Of a stretch of DNA of 64,000 bases, positions 11,878 through 24,300 are shown one piece after another. A model generated the notes under the pieces. That model saw nothing but the letters and a program-made list of their open reading frames with translations. It was not told where the DNA came from and searched no databases. The stretch spans positions 20,834,181 to 20,898,180 of the forward strand of contig NC_135552.1 in assembly GCF_964340395.1 (NCBI RefSeq). Reading direction: 5' to 3'. This DNA is from Glandiceps talaboti (lineage: Eukaryota > Hemichordata > Enteropneusta > Spengelidae). How positions within the stretch are numbered: position 1 is the first letter of the stretch; each line of letters begins with the position of its first letter. The translations under genes were made by a program, and so were the position numbers.

Positions 11878-13449
11878 TACAAAGTTAGAATTAGTACAAA
11901 GATATGTGCAACTATATAAATGTATAGATTAGAATTGACATAAAGTTGATAAATATTTCCTGTCCAACTATAATTTTAATACAATTCTAAAATACAAATA
12001 ATTAGTGCCACTCACATTGGAAGGCAGCAGTGGTCATACTCCTGTGTACCTGTCTTTGTCCAAGCACAGGAAATAACAATTTGACACATGTGTAAAAGAG
12101 AGAGGCAGCTTAGTTCAGGTACCAATAATCACAAATATTTGGTTGATACAGCAATGAATATTTTATATAGGTAGGTTCAACATAAGTTACTTGCAGTTAC
12201 TTGTAAAGTATATATGTTACTTGTATTGGTAAATGGTTAATATTACAACCCATGAAAAAACACCAGAGCATTTGCTTGAATGAAGTGAGCCAAGGAAAGA
12301 CTTCAGGCAAAGACAAAATTAGGTACTAGCAAAAACAACAATACGACTGGCACAAAAAAAACAACAGTGGGTGCTATGATGTACTTTCACACAATGCTTG
12401 TATCTATTTGTTTATATTTGTAGAAGTTATAATGTAACAGTACCAGTAATATCTCAATGTGAAGTGTTCTATTAATAAACAGAGTGGGATCCAAACTCCT
12501 GTGGTGTTTATGCTTCTGTTACCAGCTCTAATTATATTCTATATCTTTGCATGAACCTTCTCTCGTTCCTACTAACCACAAGCAAGCAAATTAATATACC
12601 GGCATTTTTCACTGGGTTATAGTCACTTGATATGACTTGAGTTTGTAGAATTGTTGTAAGGCTGTTATTAATTTACCAATTAAACTGAAAACAATTCATT
12701 GTTACCCCAAATGGAAACTTGATATGATGTAAAAATACTACAATACTTATATGTAGTTAATGTATAAATTAAATGTTGCAATGACAATAAATTGGGTAAA
12801 TAGAATTTGGAGACAAAACACACAATGCATGCCAAGCAAATATTATTACATTACCAGCGGTATCAGTTTATATTTTCACATAATAAAGGTTAGCAAAATA
12901 TTAAAGCTTGAAGACAGAACTCATTTATTGTATTTTTGAATACCGTTGTCCATTTCTATTTCTGCTCTCTGTATAATCTAAAGTGCCGAGATATACATAA
13001 AATTGTTTCATATTATAAACAACAATGAACATGCTAGTAAGTGAAATCAAAGTAATGACAACATGTACACACATTATGGTGTAAACTACCCACTTTACAT
13101 GAAGTATTTCATACATCAACTCATACACTGATGGTTGATTATAGGATTTTATTTATTGAGAAGTCATAGAATTTTACTACACAAGTTTTACTGGTGAATA
13201 TTTCCTTTTATCATCAAGTCAAAAATCTGTTTTATTTTCAGCAGTTCACCTTGCAATCTCACATAGATTAAAGGTTAGTTCTAGGAGTTTCTTATCGGTT
13301 ATTAGAGACCTTTTCAGTCATATGAACACCTGCTATCTGTATCAGTATGCTAATAAGTCCACCTGGACTTAAATCATCATGGGTACTACACAATTAGAGT
13401 CCTTTGAACACCTCATATCTGTATCAGTATGTTTAGAAGTACCATTGAT

Positions 13450-16400
13450 TTAACACAGTTCCTCTTCACTGTCAGGATCTAAATTAATGATTTCATCCAC
13501 ATAGTTAGGGGGTTCATCACACAGTAGATACTCTGATGACAACGGATGAACAGTGTACTTAACTATGCTGTCAAAAAGCCATTCTCTGGAGACAGTTACA
13601 ACACCATATCTCTTGTAAAAACCTGAAACAAAGTAATAATTATGTTACAAATTTGTCAACACTGATGTAAGCTATGATGACTGATGGAATTAGCTTTCTT
13701 TTGTGTCATCATGTAAAGTGGGTTTTCATTTTCTTTTCATTGTTGTGAGATGTGTATGGAACTTGTTTATGGCTAATTTTATTGTAACAGCAAGACGTTT
13801 GCAAAAAAAAACGGACAAATAAATCACATGAAAATAAAAAATTACTGGGTATTCAAATTGTTGTAATACTTACTGTTGTAGTTAATACGAGTTGAATTAG
13901 CATCAGGTTGGGCTACAATAACTGGTGTTTTATCAAGGTCAAAACTAAACATTGATGGACTGTTGACAGTACTAGCACCACTCAGTTCCAATAAGAATCG
14001 TAACTGATCTGATGTAGAGAGACAGAGAGAAAAACAACTTAAATATTTTGTATAGAGTTCTAAATCATAATGATTACATGTACATCATTTTACATAATTG
14101 CTTTGTTTTTATAACTTTTTAGCCTTCAAAAGTAAATACTCAGATGTCGGATTACAGTTTATCCTACATCATATTTGTGATTACAACATTCTATTTAATG
14201 CTTCTCTAGTGTTACATGTCATCATTGTATTGACCTGTTAAAATGACTTGATAAAATTGTTAATAATATCACATAATTTTCATATAGTCTTCAGCAATTG
14301 GCTCAGTTTGTATCACATGGTATTCACTATTGACCCATAGTGACCTCAATTTGTATATAGGGGGCACTATTCACATTCTATTTTCCCTAAGGCAATATTC
14401 ATGTAGTGCGGAACTTTTATCAGGGATTAGCTTTGACTATAGAAAGAATATGTGCCTGAAAATGTGATGTGTTATAATAGCACTTATTCAGGCCTTATTT
14501 GGGCACTAGTAGACATCATATTACTCTTTGTGCTGTTATGTAGAAACAGGTACGTATTGCCTGGCCTTATTTCAGGCACTAGTAGATATCACATTACCCT
14601 TTGTACTGTTATGTAGAAACAAGTACTTATTCCTGGCCTTATTTGGGCACTAGGATGTCATATTACCCATCGTACTGTTATGTAGAAACTATTTCCCTTG
14701 GCTTTCAGCTTCGCGAAATAGTTGCTACACAACAGGCCTTCGTGGTAATAGATGTCTACTAGTACCCTCATAGCCAGGCAATACATGTAAGTGTATACTA
14801 TATTTCAGTTTGTACCTTTAGTTAATGCTGTAAATGCTCCTACACAACAAATCTCATATCCTTGAAGTAATGGTTTGCCTTGACTAGTTCTGGCTCTGTA
14901 TGGACCTCTATGACTGTCTCCATTTACTACATCACCACGCACTTCATACGGATCTTCTGAAACCATCTCATGAGCTTCTTTGCAGGCTAGAATCCCTGAA
15001 ATGTCAGTTTTATGAAATGATAATATCTGAACACCATACACATCACAATTTATGTGTCTATCAAAAATACAGATTGTGTAGCTTAAACTCTTATAGGGTT
15101 TGAAACAACATTGTAAATTTTTACCATGGATATCAACTAACATTTTGAAACATCTATATTACTTTTAATGCTTACCTTGAAATCAACAACGGTGATTTAT
15201 TTGTCTATAACCTCTGCATACAACGCTATCAGAAAAACTGCGACAAAAGTTCACAAAAGCTCCTACCAATCATATGTCTATCTATAATACAGGCTATAAA
15301 ACTTGGATACTTACATTTATAACTAACAACCCATTTTCTTGCAGCAATGCCAAAGAAATATTTCAGTGTGCGCTCAGCAACCATGTTATCATCTACATAG
15401 ATAATTAAACATGTGTAAATTGTTAATGTTCTAGTGTGTTTATAAGACTACAGTACATGAACACAACAACAAAGATATGCAATGGTAAGTGAAGGAAATA
15501 ACGACCACAAGACAAACACTAAACAGACCTACTTTCTGCAATTTTGAGCTACATGAAACAATTATAAATTGAAATGTATTGTTGCTTTCTTTTACTTTAC
15601 TAAGAATATGTATACTTATAATGTCAGGTGCATCATAAATACTACACAAGTCTAGGTGTAGGAGGAACTGGAAGGATTTCAAATCTGTATTTATAATAAG
15701 TACAAGATGGTAACATATGACATTTATAGACAAAGACTGTACTATTCATATTTTGAACCTTAAAGGTTTATATACTTTTGAAGTATGAGGTAAACAGATA
15801 TAATGACCACTAGGTCTCTGAATTCCCAGGGGAAAGCAAAAACCACTGATTAGTTGCAATTCTTCTAGAACTATTATGTACAGTTCTTACCTGTTTTAAC
15901 AATCACATGGGTTGTACTAGTTGTAAATTTGGACTGAACCTGGCAACCAACTTGTCTTGCAATATACTCAACATCTTTCTGTCATTAGTAAAGAAATTAT
16001 AAAACTTCAGTGAATAAAACAACAGAAACATTAATGACCGGGGGGGGGGGGGGGGGGGGCATCTATTTGTACCAATAAAACTATAAATTGAACAAAACAG
16101 GATTAAATATACCATAGAGAGAGAAATTCTTGTCTGTGTGTCTCTCTCAGCTGTTGATTGCCTTATGCAAGTTATTACAATTGGTAAATTCTACACATAA
16201 CTCTGTTCAAATTTGCCTACAACTGTATGAAAGCCAAGTTACATTTCACAAAATATCATGTCCATGTACAGAAAATGAATATTAGTTTTACTTTGAAAAT
16301 ACTAGTCAAGAGTAATATTAAAAAGTATAAGTTGACTTACCAGTTCTTCTCTGTTGAGACTAGTAGCAACAAAAGAATATTCAGATTTAAGTTTGTTCTG

Positions 16401-19400
16401 TCTTGCTGAGCTGGTACATACTATGGTACCACTGCCATCGTTTCTGAGTGATAGATCTGTCGTGGACACAGCAATGTTGCTGCTGTCTGCTGCAGTAACA
16501 GCTTGCTCTTTTGAAATAGAACTGCTTGTCACAACATTGTTACCAGCAGGACTGGCTTTACAACTTTTACTTTTAGTAAGGTTGTCAGTAGAACTAAATG
16601 CAAGTCCTATCTTTCTACTGGTGGATGGCTTTGTCAGCACACTATTACTACTAGTAGATGTTACACTTGTTGCCTCTACGTTGTTATTTCCAGTGATTCG
16701 TCGACTTGGGACATTGTGACTAAACTTAAATTTTCCTTGTGATTTCTGATTTCCCAGTTTCACTGTCTTTGTATTTTCACTATTGGTAGATTTCCCTTCA
16801 TCTGTCTGACAGTGTCTCTTCACTGTTGTCGGCAAACCAGCATCACTCTGATCACTTTCGTCACTGTCAGAGTCATCAGATACTACAGGTATATGTTTCT
16901 GTTTGTTACTTTCCTTGTTATCCTTCCTAGCACTTGTTTGTTTACAGTTTGATTTTACTGGATCTACAAGCTGATGTACTAATTTGTCTACTTCTATGAG
17001 TTTTTCTGATACAGTGGTAGGTGGATAGGAGACTTGAGACTCTGTCACATGTGGTGGCGGTGGTGGTGGTGAAGGTGATAATGGACTACAGCAAATATCA
17101 TCATCACTATCTTCCTTCATATCAACACCTTCATCATCAATGTCACTGTGTCTGCTTTCAATATTATCACTTGGTTTGTCACACACACTTTCCTGCATCG
17201 TATGTGTGGTGTCCACATCCATCAGACATTCATCTTCTCCACTCTCTGTACCATCTGCATCTTGTTGTTCCACATTTACATCAACACCTTTAGCAGAGAG
17301 CTTGGCTTTGATCTTAGCCATTTCAAACTCTATTTCATTCAACTCATCTTTCATTTGATTCCTTGCCTACAGAAATAAGAAATCACACCAAAATGTTGTC
17401 AGTACACATATTCAGGGACATAGAATGATTTAGGGATTGGTTTGACTCATGTACAAATGTCAACACTTTAGTTCCGTATTCTACATGGTACAGACTTGAT
17501 AATACAGACAGAATGAAGGAACATACAAACCTGTGTACAAAGTACATGTAAATCTCCTTGCTTAGACAATACAGACAGAATGAAGGATTATACAAACCTG
17601 TGTACAAAGTACATCTCCTTGACTAGACAAAACTGATGATGCACTGGTTAGATTCAGATGTTTACTGGTCATACTATCTTGTGTGCTGTCAGCTATAAAA
17701 TAAGACAAAATGAAAATGACATCAACCACTGAACACCAATTTAACTGATAAAACTACAATTACAGTCATTTCAATTTCTCCCCCTTCATTCTGTGAAAGT
17801 CAGAGATAAAAATGACTTGACAATAATTCAGAGTCTTTATCAGGATGTAACATCCACAATTTAAGTAATTTGTGTTAAATTACAACTGAGGTATATAAAA
17901 CCAACTGTTTCTCAACAAAAGAATGCATAATATTATGGTACAAAAAAATACATGCATTAGTTTTTCAGTCATAATTTGATGTCTAATCAGTGTATGATAT
18001 GCCACTGATGCAATCCAATTTCTTGTGGCACACTAAAATTTAGTGTTCTTCCATCCTTTACAATGTAATAGCTCCCACAAAAACCAAGTTATTATCATTT
18101 TGAACAACTATGTAAAATGTTCTTTTGTTACAGGGCAAAGTACGTATAACAGTAAATAATCAACCATAATGCTATTCAAGGTGTACATTGTATGTGACAC
18201 AAAATAAACCGAGAGAAATCTGACAGACAATAGTGAATTGTGAGACGAAAAGAGACTTACAATTATACTCTTCACAACTGTTGAGTGTCTTTTCTTCAAT
18301 TTGTTCACAGTATGTGTCAATGTCATGGTCATCTTGACAAGTCTCACCATTTGTAGTCTGTACTCCACCATCACCATTGTCATCTTCATTCTTATTATCT
18401 TGTCTTTGTGTCTGTTTATCAGGCAGATCAAACGGACATTGATAGAACATACCATCCCCTTGAGTACATTCTGGTAGATCATCATCCTCATCACTGTCAC
18501 TGTCTTCATCTAGTTGCGTAACAACTCTTCTCTTCCGCCGTACAACTGGTGATTCCACTGTAACCTTGACAACAGTTTTGTCACCTGTTGTGTCATCATT
18601 CTCCCCACAACCTTCCAGTATACTCTGACTTTCATCTTCATCATTAGGTAATACTTCTACCCTGTGGTTATCCATTATGTTTTGTTGATTGGCAACTTGA
18701 CTAGATCTATCCACATCAGTTACAGCCATTGGAACCCTGAAGGCATTGACATCTGGTTTGTGCATGTTGAATTTTGATTGCTTCTTATTTTGTGATATGG
18801 ACATTGGTGATTTATTTGTACTTGGGCTTGTAACACTAGGTGGTGTAGGTGGAACAATACATTCCCCACAATCTAGATCAGAGTCTTCATTCTCCTCATC
18901 ATTATCACAATTACTCCTCTCTCTCATCACCCGATTGTCTTCCTCAATTTGATGATCTTCTTCCTCATTACTTGTCATACTTTGATGTTCAGTATTACTG
19001 TACAACCTAGGTGTAGCACTAAGAGGAGGGCTTGGGGTAAACATCTCAGCTGTATGGTCATTTGGCGAGGATTTGCTACTCAGTGATTGGTTACCCGGTG
19101 AGGATTTGCAACTCAGTGATTGGTTACCCTGTGATTGGTTGCTAGGTGCATATTTATTACACTGTGATTGTATGCTAGGTGCTGATTTGTTACCCTGTGA
19201 TTGGTTGCTAGGTGCTGATTTGTTACTTTGTGATTGGTTACTTGGTGCTGATTTAATAAGTTGTATCTTTTGATCAGCTGATTCAGAAATCATTTCATTT
19301 GACTCCTTTTCTTTCATTGTCTGAGAGAGCTCATTCTGTTCAGGTGCACCATTCTTCTGTTTTTCTTTCATAGTGTTGGAGTTTGGAATTAGTACATCTT

Positions 19401-20559
19401 TTCTCTCGAGTTCTTTTCGTAAAGTCAAATTTGGTATCATTTTGTCTTCACTCAGTACATTACATGACTCTTCAACTGTAGTTATGCTGCTTTCACAAAT
19501 CAAACTGTCAGACTCTATTTGTTCAGGTGTATGTTTCTGACGCCTCCTTAATTTCATTTTCCTAGTACCTCTTATCTGCTTACTTATTGCATGTTGGTTA
19601 TCCTGTGTGGAAGACACGTCATTACAAGTATTACTGTCAATTTTAGTTGGTATACAGATAGGAGGAATGTGTTCATTGTTATTCTGGGACGCCCCTAAAG
19701 TTGCAGCTATGATAGATTCACAACTTCCTTGGTTCTGATCATCAATCTCCACTGATTGTCTTTTGTCGATATTGTCTTTGTTACTTGCTTCCCTGAATCC
19801 ATCTTTTCTAGAGTTGTTTGTTTGAGCTGCAAAGACAGGTGATTTATACTCCTTACTACCCCCAGAATTGTTACTGACAATGTCAGCTGGTGAATTCACT
19901 TTTCTTTGTCTCTTCAGTGGCTTCCTTCTCTGTTTTGTTGTTTTGTTAATGTCTACAACTTCACTAATTGTAGTGACATCATTACTACTTCCAATGACAT
20001 CACTGCTAATTTCAATGACATCATCACTTTTTGCAGAAAACAGTTCCTCTGTATTTTTTTGACAGTTTGAGGCATCATTGACGACATTCAGCATGGTGTC
20101 CATTCTCTGTCCTTCTAATGAACTGATTTTTTCATCTGTAGCTTTCAAAGATTTTTTCTGTTGAGATGCCGAATTCAATGTCCTAGGACTTCTCCCTTGG
20201 CTGTGTCTATGTCTACGTTTTGTTGTCAATGATATGCTATCATCAAGTGAGTTTAAAATGATTGACACTGGTGTATTACTTGTAGTGGTTTGTTTTCCCT
20301 CACATTCCGAGTTCTTCACATCAGGAGATGTATTCTTCATAGTTGTTACTGCCTGTTGACTGTCCACCCTGACATGTCTTGTCTTCTCCATCACTGTATC
20401 TTTCAATATTTCATTCTCTTTCCGTATATCAACTGAAACCATATCAATTTCAAATGACTGTCTCTTGACCTTTTGTTTCCCTCTAGCGATAAGGCTATCA
20501 TCTAAGTCACATATAAGGTCCAAGTCGGTGTCTTCATCTTCATCTTCATCATCATCATC

Positions 20560-20592
<33 letters not shown>

Positions 20593-21341
20593 TTCGCTAT
20601 CTTCTGACTGTCTCTCATCTCCTTCCACTACACTGCCTATTTCTCCATCATTATATGTAGCATCTCCTGTGACTGCATCTTTGCACTGGTCATCTAAACC
20701 TAACTGATTGTCATCCTTACATTGATTTGAACTATGAGATCCTTCTAGATTAGATTCAGGAATGGTTGATACTTGTACAGTGTTAATTATTTCTTTGTTC
20801 CTGTCTTTACTGTGATACCCTACAGTATGTTGATGAGCACTGGTAGGTGTCGGTAGGATAAAGCCTGGTGTATCATCTGACATCTCAGCTGTATGTCTGG
20901 ACTCCCCATTGCTGCCATCAGTTACTGACTTTATATCAAATTGTTGAGTTGAACTATTCTTCTGGCTAACAACACTCTCCATGACATCTTTATCACATAG
21001 TTCCTTATTTCCTTCAAGTACTTGTTGTTGAATACCTTAGCAGTAATAAAAAAATAATAATTTTGGTATTAGGCCTAAAAAAATTGTTAGGTTCCACCTA
21101 GTTTTTCACTGATGATCCTAAACGTTACTGTCATTTTCCAATCTGACTAACATATTATGTTTTTGATGATTTCAGCCTACAATGTCCATGTTTTCCATTT
21201 CTTTCCTACACTCATTTGATACAAGATGTTGCCATCGCAATGGATTGTCAACTAACTCTCAAGACAATGGAAGAGTACAGTATCCATAGTTACCTGTCAG
21301 TGGTTTATCAGTTCGTTGTATGACAATCCTATCTTTGTTAC

Positions 21342-21375
<34 letters not shown>

Positions 21376-24300
21376 TGATAATTCCAAGGATTCTGTTGTA
21401 CTACCATCTAACTCATCATTCATGTCCATACTTGGTTTATGACATTCTATATGGTCACCATCTGTAGATCTACATCCTGCAGGGTCATCATCTGTGGACC
21501 TGCAACCTGCAAGGTCACCATCTGTAGACATGACATGGCCATTATCTGTGATAGGAAAATGGTACATGTTTGTATCTTATTAATAGTATATGAAAAAAAC
21601 GAACAAACCAACTTGCAGTCAGTGATTTCAGAACTTAACAACAATGTTGCTAAACAAGAATGTGTCACCCAATAGTCATATCAGTCTCTTGGTTATAAAA
21701 AAGTTTGTATCAAAGTGGAGCTGAGTTGCATGGTTACAGGTGTCACATCATGTTATAGCTGTACTTAACTTACAGTACAGAAGAAGTAACATGCAAGACA
21801 AGTACTGGTAAATTAATAGACATTACCTTTTGAAAGGTCATCTTGCTGACTGTTCTGAAGATGTTTAGTTTCGGCACAGAGTGCATCCCCATCATTTAGA
21901 CTGCCCTCTAGTGTCCAATCTTTGTCTGACAAACATTGCGAAATCTTCAGTTCATCACTATCGTCTTCTAACACTGTGTTTTTCAGTATGTGACCTATAA
22001 CATCTTGACTACTGGGAATAAACTCATCCATGCTCTTCTTGATTGTTTTTTTCTTTTTACTGTTTCTTGATTTCTTGTTCTTGTCTATCAAACCGTTTAC
22101 ACTGACTGAAAAAGCAAGGCTTGGACAATTGATGGTAGCATCAGTGTTTTCAAATGAGTCAATCTGTGGATCAGACTCAGTGATTGCTTTCCTCTTTTGA
22201 TTAGAAGTCGTCTTGTCAAGATCAGTGGTGTCAGTGTCCATCATAGCTTCCAGTGACATATCGGATCTCATCATCTTTATGTCATCAACATTATCTGCCG
22301 TTTCTGCCTCAAAGTCTAGTGACACTTCCCAATCATTCACAATTTGATCACTTCTTTTCTTAACTTCAGTATTTTCAGCAGATTTCTTCCTACCATGTTT
22401 CTTGCCTTTGCTGTATGAATTCATAAAGACTTTACTACTGGTAGACCCTCTGGTAAAAGTAGAGAAGTCGTCATCCAAGTCAACTAAGCCATTATCTCTG
22501 TCATTTGTAGCTTCAGTATCTTTCCCTCTCTGGCTGCTTCTTGTTTGTCTCCTCTCCATGGCAACCCCATTTTCAATATTACACACGCCATTGGTAGCAC
22601 CACTTTCAATTAGTTTCTCTTTTTCATTGCCAGCATCCTTTCCCTTTGTTTTGTCCAAAGTATCACACTTAGTTTGTGTGACTGTGAAGTCTTTCAGATT
22701 TTCTGTTCCGGCTTCATTTCTATCTGATACTATGGCAACACAAGGTTTTTTCCTACTGGGTCTTTCACCACTACTGCTATGCCCTCTCTTGTTAGTAATT
22801 CTAGTTGTTTTCTTCCTCTGTGCCCTGCCTTTCTTCCTAGGAGTTCGTTGACTTGGTATAAATTCATAAGGATCTACATCAGACGTAGAAGAGCCAGTGA
22901 TAGCATTCCTACTTGATACTTTGGATGGCGAGATGAAAACATTTTCTTTTTCTTGACATACCCGTTCTGAGACACTACCAGAATTCTTTACTGGTATCCT
23001 TTCTATTTCTTGCAGGTTGTTTGTTACAGATGTTTGGTGAACTTGAGACTGTAGCGATACAGGACCATCAACTTGACCTAGCTGTACATCATCATCATCA
23101 CAACTGTTAAGTCCATTTTGTTGTCCAAGTGTTGGTAGTTTCTCTAACTCCAATATCAAATCTTGTCTTCTAGTTCTTACAGTATGATCAATATCAGGAT
23201 ATGAAGGCTCTCTCTGCCTTCTTCCCTTCCTACCTTTTTGATTAGTTGAAGATGGAGCCGGAAAAGAAGAACTGTGGAAAAGAAATTCAAAGAACTTGAA
23301 TTGATCAGTATTATATTCAGATAGGGCAAGTTTGTAGAGATGTCTGTTTACCATTTATACTCAGAGTAAAAAACCTGGCTATACTGATGATACGACTGGC
23401 TAGCTAAAAATAATATTTATGTCAACAATATTTGCTAATTTATCATACTGGTACTTGTGATTGAATATTTAGAACTAAATTACTGGGGTATTAATAATTA
23501 TGGCAAATCTTCTCAACTTTAAAAAACCAACATCAGCAATTTTATACCATCTTATCATATAACATATCCAAAACTAGACAAAGTATGGCACATATCAACC
23601 TTATCAGACATTATTGTTTGCGATAAAGACAGCTTGTATGCTGGAGTCCAAACTTGGACAAAGTACGGCATATTATATCAACCTTACCTGACGTTAGTGT
23701 TTGTAATAAAGACATCTAGTCTGCTGGAATCACTCTCGTAATCATCATCGACATACACTGGGATACTTGTACTTTCAGCCTTCTTTTTCTTAGCAATTCT
23801 TGTATTTTTTCTCTTTGTTCTTTTTCCAAAAGAGGTGGCACTGGTCTGAAAGAGGTACAAAATTGAGGTAAAATTAAAAATAAACACAATATATGAAATT
23901 AAATATCATGAGTACTGAACGATGACAATAAGATGTAAAATATATCAAAACCCTTGGTAGAAATATCCCTGAATTATTGAAACAAATATTTTTCCCCAAC
24001 AAAACCTGATCATTGATAAATCCATACCTGGTTTATTCCTGTTGTGGCATTCTGTATTTTTTGACTTGACCTAGGAGAAGGTTGTGAGGCCATGATAGGA
24101 CCACGTGGTGGTGTACCTGTAAATAAAACATGTATAATCACATTTCTCTGAGTGAACAGAAGTAAAAATATGAATCAAGTAATCAACCAACCAAGCAATC
24201 AATCACCAAGAAGTTACAAAGGTTTGAAATCCATTAATTTGCAATGTTCAATTTATAGGTGTCAATCAAAGATTTACAAAACACCAGGCTGAGGTTTAAA

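Larger units (their letters stand above)
9991..13449. other. Intergenic, between TMIE start and BRCA1 3' end
   Basis: It holds the TMIE promoter side, a 363-base foldback (10259-10621), a (CA)n run (10631-10668) and a large 28-base minisatellite (10981-11877). The rest, 11880-13449, is plain AT-rich sequence with no supported exon; it includes the 3' flank of BRCA1. Confidence 0.6.

Noticed and set aside
18746-20707. Ser-rich and Leu-rich plus-strand open frames
   Set aside because: Shadows of the BRCA1 coding exon, produced by its acidic and Ser/Gln codon repeats.
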